This document shows positions 21,120-33,306 of a DNA stretch of 64,000 bases, piece after piece. Origin of the DNA: Ctenosaura bakeri (lineage: Eukaryota; Chordata; Lepidosauria; Squamata; Iguanidae); contig CAOLHI010000739.1 of NCBI GenBank assembly GCA_948474755.1, forward strand, positions 62,001-126,000. Direction: 5' to 3'. Numbering within the stretch: the stretch's first letter is position 1; each line of letters begins with the position of its first letter. Below the pieces are notes generated by a model, which saw nothing but the letters and a program-made list of their open reading frames with translations, did no database searches and was not told the DNA's origin. The position numbers and the translations under genes were made by a program.

Positions 21120-22805
21120 CAAGTTTTTGCTGCAATCCCATTGAACACAATAGGACTGATATCTAAGTAGAAGGATATACCCTTTCATTGTTTATAAATT
21201 CATAGAAGTAAACCTTTGGGGGGAAAACTCAGCTTAAGCAGTAACTCTCTGCAACAGGATGGACAATAGCTGGGAGTTAGAAAAGTTGCACTGGCTTTCT
21301 GAGGCCCTGGAAAGCCATCTCCTCACCCCATTTGGTGAGATACAATTTAAAAAAAAAAAGTCATCAGTATCATGTCTCTCTCAAGTCTCTAGGGCTGAAT
21401 TCTTGGTGATTTATCTGCATTTGGGTACCTTTTTGCATACTCTGATGGAATTTCTATCCAAACAGGAAGAACGTGGATTTTTTTTTTTAAGGACATGAAG
21501 CCTCTAGGAGGGTTGAAAAATAGTCTTAAGTTGCATGTGGTCTGCATGCCCACGTGTCCCCAATCTATAACAGATCTCACAATGTGGAACTTTCTAATTG
21601 CAGAATGGCTTGTTCAGTGAAATCATAGGTTCTACAGAATATTTTCAAACTAAAAAAATCACTTGATTCATAAAATTAAATACCGTCTTTTTATGATCTT
21701 TAAAAAGAACTCTACAACTACAGCTCACAGTGCCTTATTTTATAGACAATTCTTGCAGATGCTATGTGTGTGGAAATCTGCTTCCGCTTGCACAGTGCCT
21801 ATACTCTGCTTTTGGGTACTGCTGTGTAAGGCTTGCCGCTGTTTATCTGTGTTTCCTTAAGTGTTACAAAAGATTGTTTATTCTTCTGGATCTTTCTGTT
21901 CTGCCCATCGTATATTCCTCCAGCCTCTTCACGTGGATGTATTTCACTCTGAAGCTTTTCAAAGGAAACCACATTGTCAAACATGAAACAGAAAGCACAT
22001 TAACATTGGTTCTCAAGTTTGCTTACACTACTTTTAGATGGTTCCTTTCCCCTAGGATGATAGCATTAAAACAGCAAGTGCATGAATGAATAATGGGAAG
22101 TGAGACAATGAATCAGCAAGAAGAAAAACCCAAAGGAAATCAGGACAATTAAAATCTTGTTCAGTACACATGCCTGCTTGGTGAGGGCAAAAGTGTAACT
22201 TGCCCTGTCATCAAAAAGAAAAGCCTGCAAGCATCATTGCTGTTAGAAAAGCAGGGTAGCAGGGCAACGTACTTTGGAGCATAAGAGTGAACACTTAGGG
22301 ACACATTTTGGGGCCTTTCTCTGCTTTGAAAAATGCTGTTCTTATTTGTGCCACACAGATGAATCATACTAAAAGCAATCAGAAAAGTACATGCATAGAT
22401 AGATACCTGTGGTGTACAGACTACAGTTTGTCCTTGAAGAAAGGAAACTCTGGTTACAGTTCTTGTTCACTTCACCAGTTGTTCAGTAGGTGGGCTTGGG
22501 CAAGAGCTGATATATCAGCTTAGCTGATTTCATGGGTTTGTTGAAGGATAAACAATACCGACTCTTGGAGAAAGGGCCTTATATAAATCAGCTATGACCC
22601 TCCTCTTTCTATTTTTAAACATACTTTGAAAATTTTTCTGTTCTGTAGGCCCTTTTATGATTAATTTTTGTGCTCATGATTTTGTCTGGTTTAGTTTTAT
22701 GCTGCACTGTTTATTACCTTCTTGTGTTATTATTTCCTTTGTGGGGAAATTGTTTTTAAAAGATTGTACAAAAAATCTAAATAAATACACACAATAAATT
22801 TCTCT
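21120..22805 (+). other. MRC1: MRC1 3'UTR with tandem polyadenylation signals
   Basis: AT-rich sequence following the stop codon. Two AATAAA hexamers lie close together at 22780-22785 and 22793-22798, and no earlier canonical hexamer stands out, so a 3'UTR of about 1.7 kb is inferred. The short ORFs here show no coding features. Confidence 0.6.
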
Positions 22806-23236
22806 ACCTTATCGCTTCAAGAGATGGATAATTTAAGAAACATTTCAAAATCTGAGTTACAAGTTCCCTTGATAAAACAGTTGGGCCTGTGTAGGAGCCA
22901 CCCAGCTGTGTTGTTATTGAGGGTTGCTATTAAGTAAAGAAAATACTCAGCTTGTATTTGTAGTATTGTAGTATTTGTCATACATTACAAATATTTCCAG
23001 ACTTTATATCATCAAAATGAATGTCTATACTGTGTGAAGCATGCCTAAGTTGATACATTGCATGGCATCAAGTCACTGAACTGTGTGACCCATGTTTCAT
23101 TTGACTATGAAAGTGTTAATTTGCAGTCTACACAGGTTAATTTGCCTTTCCTTCTGGAAGCCTTGGTAGGAAATTGGTAGGTCTTGGTACTTCAGGAGGA
23201 ACTATGCATTAGTAGGGTCTCTTTCACTACAATACG

Positions 23237-23401
23237 GGTCATTTCCACACTAGACTATTACAGCGCAAATATTGCACTTTCAACCTCCTATGGAATCCAA
23301 GGGTTTGCAGTTTGGCCCCTCCCTAAACTGCAAACCCCTGGATTCCATAGGAGGTTGAAAGTGGAATAATCACGCTATAACAGTCTAGTGCGGAAATAGC
23401 C
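23237..23401. repeat. Foldback MITE
   Basis: GGTCATTTCCACACTAG to GCGGAAATAGCC, arms meeting at GCAGTTTGGCCCCTCCC. Intergenic, 440 bp beyond the MRC1 polyadenylation signals. Confidence 0.78.
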
Positions 23402-23796
23402 ATAGTCTTGAAGTAGTGGAAGAAGTCCTGCAGGAGGGAAGACCGATCAACACTTACAGACACTCTTGAAGCTATGTGTATATGTATATCTATATTGAAG
23501 CTCCTTCAGGCCTGACTGTCAGAGTCCCACTCTCTGCCTGTGCCTCTCTGCCAGCAAAGAAAGGGAGGCAAAGGTACTTGCCCTAGAAGGAAGAGGAGGC
23601 AGCAGGGAGTGTCCAACACAAACAACTAATGGAAACACTGAGCCTAATTCAAAAAGTCCAGGAAGTTGAAAGTCCATCCAGAGGGGTCGAGGGAGCCGGA
23701 ACTCAAGGGTCAAGATGCTTGCATGGTAATTTGCTACAAGGAAACAGCAAGCCACACTGACGGACTTAAATAGCCACTGAAAACAGGTGTTACTTG

Positions 23797-24060
23797 TCAT
23801 TGTTTCCTTAATCTAGCCAATGCAGCTTCCCTCTGAGCTGTCCGTTTCAGTCTCCTCCATGATTGGGGGCTGAGGGGGACAGGTGACAGTAATTCCTCAA
23901 AATGACTGCTGGTTCCTTCTCCCTCTGGAGCTGGCTGGGGAAACTCTGCCTCTGCTTGTCTTTCAACTGACGGGGATGTTTGCAAGCTGGTTTGCTCAGT
24001 CACTGGCTCTGTTCCTGGCACAATCAGTTGCTCATCAACCTCAGAGCCATTATCTATCAC
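23797..24060 (-). pseudogene. Acidic/Ser-Pro-rich ORF fragment, probable retroelement remnant
   Basis: 87 codons on the minus strand. The N-terminal part is acidic and Glu/Thr/Pro-rich, and the end is basic (LSPQSWRRLKRTAQREAA). About 60-70 bases downstream on the same strand is a TATTTAAG box, followed by pyrimidine-rich sequence to about 23520. This looks like the end of a mobile-element ORF followed by an LTR-like or promoter region. I do not recognise the family. It could be a chance ORF. Confidence 0.3.
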
Positions 24061-24116
24061 ACTGGCTTCTGTGGAATGGATTTTGCTCTTCCTCTTCTAT
24101 AAGGTCCAGGGGGAAA

Positions 24117-24545
24117 AGAGAGTTGTACCATACCCTCCAACTGTCCCAATATGGCAGGAGTACTCAACTGTCCCAATATGACAGTACTATGCCTCCCTTC
24201 TATCATCCCACTTTTTCAGCTGATTTTAAAATGTCCCCATTTCTTTTTCCTTTTCTCATTTTCTCCCTTTGTCTTAAGTTTAATAGTTGCAAACTGAGTT
24301 CAGAGAGCAAAAGTTATTTACAATCAGGTGACTGATGGGACTCAGTTTGCAGTCAAGTGAGAGAACTGGGGGCATAGCCTTGTCTTTCCCACTAAGTTCA
24401 GGCAAAAGCAAACTGCTGCAGCCTCTTCTAGCCTGGGTGTTCTCCCTAATTAATAACTTTTGCCATCTGGACCATGCCCTGATGTTTCTTGGCCACACCT
24501 GTTCCAGTTTTCATCTGTGAAATACTGGAGGATATGGGGTACATT
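24117..24545. repeat. Unclassified interspersed repeat
   Basis: Blocks recur elsewhere: CAACTGTCCCA..ATGGCA and GATTTTAAAATGTCCC at 61150-61260, and AACTGCTG.AGCCTCT, TTAATAACTTTT.CCATCT and GTTTTCATCT at 32930-33090. A 40-bp CAACTGTCCCAATATG unit is duplicated at 24137-24185. Its class is unknown to me. Confidence 0.5.
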
Positions 24546-25028
24546 GATAAACTAATTATTACTGTCTTAGCTGATTAGGCTTGAGTATAGCATTGCTAAA
24601 GTAAAACCTGGAGAAGTCTCCTGTAGCTTTAATGGTTGTGTAGAAGAGAAAATTGTTGCTTTTTTACACTTGCTAAACTTCTCCTTTTCACATGCCCATT
24701 AAAAGCATTCCCCAGTTTCCAGTCTGGCAACCCCACCTAGCAGTCACTCTCTCCACACACACTATGTGTTAGCTTGCCCATGTAGGGAGTCTATTCCTTG
24801 ATGCCAGAACCTGGGAGCTGAGCAGGTTAAGTTCTTTAGAAAACTAAATAGACCTGCAGAACATATCAACATGAGACTACTGCTCTCTATAGATAGTGAT
24901 GTTATGAGTCTTGTTGTATTTGAAGAGGCTTACTCACTGCTATATGTATATAGGATTTCAGTTTTAATTGGAAAGAACAACAAACAACTCTGGATGTAAA
25001 GTCAGAGGCTTTCATGGCCAGAATCCAT

Positions 25029-25171
25029 GGGTTGTTGTGGGTTTTTCGGGCTATGAGGCTATGTTGTAGTAGTATTTGATCCTCTGAAGATGCTAGCCAC
25101 AGATGCAAGCGAAATGTCAGGAGCAAATACTGCTAGAACATACCTCATAGCCAAAAAACTCACAACAACCC
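25029..25171. repeat. 143-bp hairpin repeat (Penelope-like or related)
   Basis: Long inverted repeat: GGGTTGTTGTGGGTTTTT, GGGCTATGAGGCTATGT and TAGTATTTG pair with CAAATACTGCTA, ACATACCTCATAGCC and CACAACAACCC. The apical loop contains CTGAAGA (25084-25090) and GCGAAA (25109-25114). I recognise it as a common squamate interspersed hairpin. The Penelope assignment is inference. Confidence 0.55.
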
Positions 25172-25788
25172 AACTCTGGATGTGTCTGTATTACCTTTTT
25201 CTTCTCTTTCTCTCTTCAATTATCTGTCAAAAGTCACCACTTACATTAGCCATTGGCCTTACGTGGACTATTCAAACAACTCTTCCAAAAATTTCAGGAA
25301 GCTTTTTTGTTTACTCTCAGTTCTCATTCTGATGTTGTTGTTTTGTTGATTCAGATTTTATTTTCCAGAAGTTATTTTAGGAGGAGCTAAATATTACTTC
25401 AGAAGCACAAGACATTTCTCCCAATCAGAAATCTCATACCTCTCTTCTCTAACATCTTGATCTTTGCATCTGTTGTCATAACATTGTTTTCTTGTGAAAT
25501 GACACAGTTCATTAGCTGTTGGTGGTGAGGACAGGATGAGACACTCAGCAAAGACAAAGTATTTTGAACCAAATGCTGCAGAACAGGAGGAAGGAGTCAA
25601 CACACGGGGTGGGGGGAGAGAGAGAGGGAGAGCAAGCACACCATAGAGAGAGCACACCAGTCACACAGTTCTGCCTTCAAAACAGCAGGGTTCCTTCACA
25701 AGGCAGAAGCTTACTTACACATTCACTGCTCCCTATTCCATTTTTAATAAGGACTTACAAGACTCACAGTGCTTCATACTCTCTCTCG

Positions 25789-25914
25789 GGCCACTTCCAC
25801 ACTACACTGTTATAGTGCTATTATTCCACTGCCAATATCCTATGGAATCATGGGATCTGCAGTTTAGGGAGGAGCATTTAGGATTCTCAGCAAGGGATCT
25901 CTTTGACCTCAGTT
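25789..25914. repeat. Foldback MITE, left arm only
   Basis: GGCCACTTCCACACTACACT, TTCCACTGCCAATATCC, then the long-loop spacer (GATTCTCAGC, GGATCTCTTTGACCTCAG), broken at about 25914 by another element. Confidence 0.7.
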
Positions 25915-26778
25915 AAGGATGGGATGACTCCAGAATTTTCTGAATCCGGACCCAGATCCAAATCCCTAGAAGGTTCTGGGAATCTACAAATCTCACGAAT
26001 CTCGAATCTTTCAAATCCTTTTTTTAAAAAGGATTTTTAAAGCAAGGGCAAGAAGGATAATCTTGGGCAAGACACGCTCTCTCAGTCTTAGCAAAAGCCT
26101 AGGCAAAGGCAAACCTCCCTCTGAAGAAATCTGGCCAGGACAATTGTCATAGTTTTGCCTCAGGATCTCCCCAGATTGAAAATGACATGAACGCCCTTTC
26201 TACACAGGCAGGAAAATGTGGATTAATGCCACATTTTCCTGCTTGTGTGAACAGGACCACTACAGTACAGAGCTAATCCAGGTCAAAACTGGCTTTTCTT
26301 TGCATAGCTCCTTCTGGCATCCTGGGATTTGTAGTTTGATGATGCACCAGCAGACTTTGGCAGAGGAAGCTGTGACACCGTAAAACTAGAAACCCCAGAA
26401 TTGTGTCTGAAAGAGCTTTGCAAGGGAGCTATGCAAAGGAATGTTTCAGCTGTCCTTGAAATCTCAAGCCTATAGCTTCCAGTCAAGTGCTGAACTTCAA
26501 TATGAAATGTTTAATTTAAATATCTTAGAATATAACCCTAGATGTAATTTGTGAAATTGTTGGCAAAGGCCATTATTACTCGTAGGGAAAAATTCACCTA
26601 CTTGCCATCTCCCCTTGTGTGTCTAGTCGCCCAGGTTTTCAGGCATCCTGGTCTCCAACCAACTGTCTGGGTGGCAGATTCGAAAGATTCGGTTTGCCTA
26701 TTTTGGCACAGAGATTCAGATTCCTGAATCTCAAACCCCTGCCAAGGATTCAAGGATTCAGTTGGCCCATCCCTAATA
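25914..26778. repeat. Inverted-repeat element with AGGGATGGG ends
   Basis: The left end AAGGATGGGATGACTC and the right end CAGTTGGCCCATCCCT are imperfect complements. Both ends are rich in GATTC/GAATC motifs (GAATCTCGAATC, GATTCAAGGATTC). Within it, at about 26193-26470, is a second unit starting CCCTTTCTACACAGGCAGG with a perfect short palindrome around 26209-26250 (CAGGAAAATGTGG). Confidence 0.45.
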
Positions 26779-27210
26779 AATACTATGGAATATTGTATAA
26801 CTTTAATATAAAATGGTGACTTCTCCAAGTGCTTCTAAATCAGTTATTTCACAGGAACTACACAATTTATAAATCAGGCAATACAGAAGGAAGTCTGACG
26901 TGCTGAACAGAATTTTTAGGGTAGTGTGGTTGTGTTTTTAACAACACAACACTACAGTGCTATACTTATCTATTTATAAATTAGCTCCATTGAATTCAGT
27001 GTGACCTATATTCCAATAAGTATACACAAGTTTCCATCATAAAAATTAGCCCCTTTAAAATTTTTAATCCTTTAGAAAATGCAAATTATGATGGAAACAA
27101 AGAAATGGCAAATAAAAATTGAAGAAAAGATACATTGGTCTGAATAATAAATTCTGACCTTATAATGTGTTTCTAACTTCCTAGAGGCTTAGTACTGTTC
27201 CACTTGGATA

Positions 27211-27285
27211 ATCCAAACCCCAGGATTCCATAGGATGTTGCAAGCGGAATAATAACACTATAACAGTGTAGTGCAGAAAGGCACT
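27211..27285. repeat. Foldback MITE, right arm only
   Basis: AAACCCCAGGATTCCATAGG, GATGTTGCAAGCGGAATAAT, ACAGTGTAGTGCAGAAAGG. A single arm, perhaps the partner of the one broken at 25914. Confidence 0.6.
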
Positions 27286-28984
27286 ATCTTGCAAAGGATT
27301 CTGGATTCTTTTTGGAGACTTTGAATGACAGACCCACCTAGACAATAGTGATTTGCCACCACTTATCTCCCTCTGCAATGAACAGGCATGGGGGTTATAT
27401 TGAATGTCTTCTGGGCATGAGGCTAATAATAATGGGCAATGTGATAACAAAAAAGCAGAAGGCAAATTTGGGGGGGAAACTTGGGAATTAATCTCTTTTT
27501 CACATGCCTTCTAGCTCCTCCAGTACTTTTCTAACAATTTATTTTGCAAGCTCAATAGTGACACCCTATGGACAACTTTTTTTTTACCTACTTGAAAACT
27601 ATTGCTGCATCTACATGTGTACGGTAACTCAAAATTGTTAGGCTCAAAGGCAATCAGCATGAAGGGGTGAATATAGGATCAAATATTTCCCTTTGTTGAC
27701 CACAATATAATCTTAATGTTCAGCATAACAATAACTCATTAGATGAGCTTACACACCTTCCAGCATTTCACAGATAAAACCAGGAGATGTGTAGTCAAGC
27801 AACTTCAGACTATGGACATGACGGTAAAAGTTATTATTGATGAGGAAGAACAGACAAGCTAAGAGAGGCTGTAGCTGTTTGTTTTTACCTGAGCCTACTG
27901 GGAAGGGCAAGATTCATCCCTTCCTCAAATGCTGCTTGAGTTAACTGAGTGCAAACTAATTTTGCACTTTGAACTCATTTTGCAGCAATTGAAGTAAGCT
28001 GCAGACAAAGGGAGAAAATAGGAGGAGAAAGAAACTGAGACATTTTAAAAGCAGTTGAAAAAGTGGGAGGACAAATGATTAATTGGAACTGCCCAAATTT
28101 GGCTAAGTTTGGCTTATTGCATTGGCTACTGAAGGAGTGGACAAATTGTGGCTCTTGGATCCAACTTTTGTGGATTCTAAAGCCCCCTCAAGGCCCTCCT
28201 ATTCTAAATAATTGGGGTGATTTTCAGGCAGATTTTTCCCAAAAGCACAGAGAACCCCTCCAAAAAAAAAGAAAAAAAAAAGAATGAAAACAACCAAAAA
28301 AAAAAACAACCTTCCACCCAGTCCACGATCACCCAGAACCCATACTACCCCCCTCGCCATACCTCCATGTTCTTCCACAGTCATTCTCAAAATGGCAGCA
28401 AAAAATGAGGCATCATATCCATCCATTTTAAGAGGGACTGCAAGGGAAAGCAGAGGTATTTGAGCTTGGTATATGATTTTGCAGGTGGTTAGGGGGAGAA
28501 TTGCCCACAACCCCCCAAGTAGTTGTGCATGCCTGAGCTAGCAGATAGGCTTACTGAGAAACAAATGAAGCAAGCTTGTGTAGGTGCTCCAGAGAGGAAT
28601 ATCAAAAAAAGACATTCATTAAGAACTTTCTCTTCCTTCTGCATTTGAAGACTTTAGAAAGGTTTTTGTTCCAGAAGTCTTTTTACGATTGCCTTTTATG
28701 CTCATGCTGATTTTTCTAAATTGGTTTTGTACTGTGCCATTTATTGATTGTATTTTATTGTCGGGAGAACTGCAAGAGATGCATATGGAAATAAATAAAT
28801 ATATGGAATAAATTGCTATAGCTTATAGCCTTGAGAAATGGTACCATTTAAAATACATCTCAGAATAAGAGTCCCACAATAAATAGTTGGGACTGAACAA
28901 CAGTGACTTTTCTGAGTTGGCACTGAGATTGCCACTTCAGTAAAGAAAAGAAGTACTCAATTGTGTTACTCCCCTCTCTTTCAG

Positions 28985-29194
28985 CCAATAAGAATGAGGT
29001 CCATCACTGGTCCAGCAATGATGTCCATACACTATAAAAGGACCTGGATCCTCTGGGGAGGAGAAGTCACTCCTGCTCACTGTGAACATTTGGGAGTCTC
29101 TTTTGGATTTTACACAGTGGAAAGGATATTTGCATTTTATGTTGCTGTTTTAAAGATGCTGACCAGTGCAATTAAGACTATGTAACTAAATAAA
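28985..29194 (+). promoter_or_regulatory. CCAAT-TATA-to-polyA unit, possible LTR remnant
   Basis: CCAAT at 28985-28989, TATAAAAGG at 29033-29041 and AATAAA at 29189-29194, all on the + strand within 210 bases. This compact order is typical of U3-R of a retroviral LTR, or of a tiny processed transcript. No coding sequence recognised and LTR termini not found. Confidence 0.3.
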
Positions 29195-29772
29195 GTCTCC
29201 TGGCCTGACCCCTCCCAAATGTGATGGAAATGTAATTCACACATGCTCCTATCACTGGTAGAATGGACCTCCTTCTCCTCATGAAACTGATGTCCATTAA
29301 TATAGGTTGAGGGGGAGTTACAATTCTGGCAATTGTGTCCCTCTCATGACTAAATAGCAGTACTGAATATGGAAGCGCTACAGATGAGTAATAATAGGTA
29401 ACTTTGTTGTATTCACAATCACTAGTTAGTGATGATTATGGCACAATTGCCATGATTGTTACTGCTACCCCTCCCAGCCTACTTTACAAGACATCAGCTG
29501 CATAGAGAAGAGGAGGTCTATTTTGCTGGCAATTGGAGCACGGGTAAATGATGTTTGGGGGAGAGTTGGGTCAGAAGAGGTTAGTAAGTTAAGTATACTT
29601 AACTAACCAGCAGATAGAACACTGACTGGTATTTATATAGTAACTACTGTTAAGATGTGGGATTGTATGGTCTTAAAAACATCTATGCATTAATCTTTAC
29701 GAGCCTTCTTGATGGCCAAAATAAGGGGGCATAGAAATTATATGTTAAATTCAATAGATATATAGCACATTG

Positions 29773-30000
29773 TCAGTCATGTAGGGATGGGGGGGCGGGG
29801 GGGCGGTTAGCCCTGGGTGGCAATGTTTTTGGGCATCCCAGCCCATAGCCATGCCCCCGCACACCATGGCCACACTCACATGTGCCCTGGCCATGCCCCA
29901 ATGCACCACAATCATGTCCCCATGCACCACAGCCACGCCCCTTGAGCCGTAGCCCTGCCCCCTCCTGCCTCCACTCCCCATACTCCAAGTTCCACCACTG
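29773..30000 (+). repeat. Short CA/G-C-rich hAT-like element
   Basis: Starts CAGTCATGTAGGGATGGGGG and ends TCCACCACTG. Homologous to the insert at 50624-50788, sharing GGGCATCCCAGCCCATAGCC, CCACGCCC and ACTCCAAG. The left part holds G-runs (29786-29803). The complementary-like ends (CAGTC/CACTG) suggest a hAT-type MITE. Confidence 0.55.
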
Positions 30001-30255
30001 CATATTATTAAGGAAATGGGCATTTAGAAGTTATTGTAGGAATGTACCCATGTGTCCTGAGCTGTTGCAGTTTTAAGCATCAACAGGAGCTGATCATTCT
30101 GGAATTCTCCAGGAAATAAAGCAAAGAAATAAAACAAGTTGATCCTCACAAGGACTGAAGTTCAACCTGTTCAGGATCAAAATAAGCAATCTTTATAGCT
30201 GAGACAAAAGAGCAAATTACCTCAGCACTCACATAAAGCATTCAACAGAGCTGTC

Positions 30256-30423
30256 ATGTCTCCCCAGGAGGAGGCCACCTCAGATGAAGAAGGGGAAGAG
30301 GATAGCTTTGATAACAGGCTTCAGTTGGAGCCAGAGAAGCATTCCTGTCCTGCCTTTGAATTGCTAGAACAGAACCTAGACTGTGCCATGCAGCTCCTGA
30401 AGCTCCTCAAGAGCAAGAATTAG
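30256..30423 (+). pseudogene. Short acidic ORF, probable repeat-derived fragment
   Basis: ATG followed by 55 codons (MSPQEEATSDEEGEEDSFDN... LLKLLKSKN) and TAG. Codon content looks protein-like, and similar acidic residues seem to continue in another frame after 30400 (QELDAEPLFRD). No splice sites or conserved domain recognised. Likely a broken mobile-element ORF. Confidence 0.25.
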
Positions 30424-32243
30424 ATGCTGAGCCACTTTTCAGAGACTGAAACACCAGATGCAAAAGAGCAGGAAAGGCCTTTGTCTGACTTAAAAGGAAC
30501 ACAGAGAGATAATGAGGCCAGTTCACAGCACAGTTAGTAGAAAATAGTGGGGAATGATTTCTAGTACAGATAGGTATGCTTTTTTAAAACAAATTGTGTC
30601 GCTAGACCAGGAGTGAATAACTATTGGGCCTGCATTGTTCCTCAAGAACCTTTGGGGGCATGTGTCCCAGTTGTTTTGCTCCCAAATGCCTCCCAGCCCC
30701 TCTTTAGGCACAGAGAAAAAATTTTATCATGTATTTTGCCTTCCTCAGACCATTTTAGGCTCAAGAGAGGCATTTTTGCTAACAGGAAATGATCCAGTTG
30801 TTAGCTTCTGGATCACTTCCTGTTAGAAAATGGCAAACCTAACTCAGCCCATTTTGTGGATTACTATGATATCAACTCCCTTTCCTGTGGCCACACTTAC
30901 TGGGATACTGGGAGAAGGCTTCCAGAGTTACTTCCACATCCACTCCACAATTGAGTTGATAGAAAACTCTTCCTGTAGGGGCCACATCCCAGAGAGACAA
31001 GCCTTATCATCTAAAAGGTGCCAGATTTACGATTGTCAGGTTGGATATGGGAAGGCTTCTTGGAAGACCAGACTGAGAAGCAAGACAAGGTACAAAACTC
31101 TGAGAAGCCAGTCAAAGATACCTATTTTTACTTAATCTTTCATTCATGATATTCCCTCCCAGCACAGTCTTTGTCTCCCTGGCAAAGGGGGAGGGGGAGG
31201 GGAGCAGAAAAGCACCAAGCTGTGTTCTCATTGCTGGCACCTTCACGTTGTCTCCCCTTGTTTGGGCTCCATCTCATATTCAAGCTGGGATCCCTATTCG
31301 GACCATATAATGCTACATCTGCCAAAACTTTACCACCTTAGGGAGCATACTTCTGGGAAACACATGGACAGAGACAGGAACTATAACTTCCCATGCCTTC
31401 CAATCCAGTGGAGTCTGACTGAAATCCAGTAGGCACATTGGAAGAGTACCAATTTCCAATAGCATCCCTTACACTCTTGTCAGGAGGAGCAGAATCTGCT
31501 CTGTCTTTGCCATCTTCTCCCTGGATGCACAAAAGCAATTGGGGAGCTCATATATGCAGCTCCTGTCTCTTTGGCTACCACAAGAGTGCTCCTTCTCTCC
31601 TGAGTAAATGGGGGCATCTGGAATATATCAGGTGCACCTCTGCAATTGATTGAAGGCCAAGAGGGCAGAGATGCATCTATGAACTCCCTAACTGCCGTTG
31701 CGCAGCTGGGATTAGGGGTGTTACATAAGAGAGTACAGAATACCTCCTTTCACTACGTCCCTAAGGACATACACAGAACTGTAACGGGGAGGTATGTCTG
31801 CTTATGTCACCAACATGGTTCTATCTTCTGAGAACTGTACTTCCCCTTGCACACAAAAAGCAAGTGTTCAGAGCTTTGCACAGGAAAAATAATTTGAGGG
31901 AAGAAATCAAACACCCTTCAGTTTTCCACCCATCTTTCTGTTCTTATCATTTATGGTTTTTTTAAAAGGTTCTTTTATTATTGGTGAAATCAGGAAACAG
32001 AGTCAGACCCTAACCAGCAGAGGGCAGTCATATGACACGGACAAATGTGATTAATTTTCTCTGGTTCAGAAATGTAACATCTAAATGGAGATATATTATA
32101 CAAGAATCACAGCTAGCAATTATAGCTTGCAATCACCTTTCAGACTCCAGGATACATGATGTTCTCTTCTTTTGTGGATTTACAGCAAAGATAAAGGTAA
32201 AGTTCCCATTTTGGAGGGTTCAGATGGCACTAAATGGGCTGAT

Positions 32244-32265
32244 TCACACACACACACGCACACGC

Positions 32266-32302
<37 letters not shown>
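32244..32302. repeat. (CA)n microsatellite
   Basis: CA run of about 29 units interrupted by three CG variants. It makes spurious His-Thr ORFs. Confidence 0.95.
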
Positions 32303-32303
<1 letters not shown>

Positions 32304-33164
32304 TGTGTGCTGCAGACCACAACATCAAATGATCATCTACTTATTTGTGTTGCTGTTTATGTTCTTGCTGGCCGTAATAGAAAGTCACCTGGAAACTTAT
32401 AGAGTTAAGATTATTTATTGCATTGGCCAAGATCCTGCATTGGGAGACATATTACAAAGTTATGGACCTACACAACATCTCCTCTCTCCCATTCTATAGG
32501 ACTCATCTACTCCTGCACATATCCATGACAGCCACATGGTCACTGATAGAACATAGGGAGTGGCTAAGAAGCATCCAGCTATGTGACTATAGCTAGATTC
32601 ACAATGACAATGTCAGCTTCCAGGACTTCCAATGGATCTCCAGCAGGTTCCAGTGGTCACCTTCATTATTTTGCTCATGGCTGTAGTCACATAGCCAGAA
32701 ACCTCTCAGAACATCTTCCGTGTCTACTGACTTCTACAGGTGGGAGATAGCATGAAGAACATGGGTTTTCAGGGGGGTGGGATTGTTGCACAAAGGAGGT
32801 AAAGAATTCTGGTCTCTACAGCACCCTAAAGGAGACATACAAAGGCATAAACTGCATATATGGCTGCATTTGTCTTCAGCTTACTTCAATTGCTGCAATT
32901 CTACACCCAATTAACTCAGCAGAAGAAGAAGAGGGGTTGAATTTTGCTCTTCCTGGTAGACAAAGGCAAGAACAAACTGCTGAAGCCTCTCCTAGCTTCC
33001 TCGTTAATAACTTTTTCCATCTTGACCACATTCAGATGTTGCTTTACCACATATGTCCTGGTTTTCATCTCTGAAATGATGGAAAGTAGGATGATCCCAG
33101 TCATTAATATCCTAGTCTTCTTCCATGGATCACAAAGGGGCATACATTTTTGTCTTTCCCCCAT

Positions 33165-33278
33165 ATTAATCCTCACAACAGTCCACGGCCCCAACCATGC
33201 AACAAGCTTCAAGACCAAGTTAGGATCTGAATCAAGATCTTCTTAATTCCTCTCTAAACACTACACCACAATGACTTA
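33165..33278 (-). mobile_element. tRNA-SINE-like fragment, antisense
   Basis: In reverse, TGTGGTGTAGTGTTTAGAG resembles an A-box region and TTGATTCAGATCC a B-box. The other end has CCTCACAACAG, common in reptilian tRNA-SINEs and MIR. Confidence 0.5.
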
Positions 33279-33306
33279 ATCTCACATTTGAGAATTTATT
33301 AACTTT

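Noticed and set aside
32244..32302. CRISPR-like or regulatory tandem array
   Set aside because: Simple dinucleotide repeat in a vertebrate genome. No CRISPR arrays are expected or seen.
32172..32402. ORF with His-Thr repeat
   Set aside because: Translation of the (CA)n tract in another frame.
32032..32499. 155-codon ORF
   Set aside because: It contains the CA microsatellite, with no splice sites or conserved motif.
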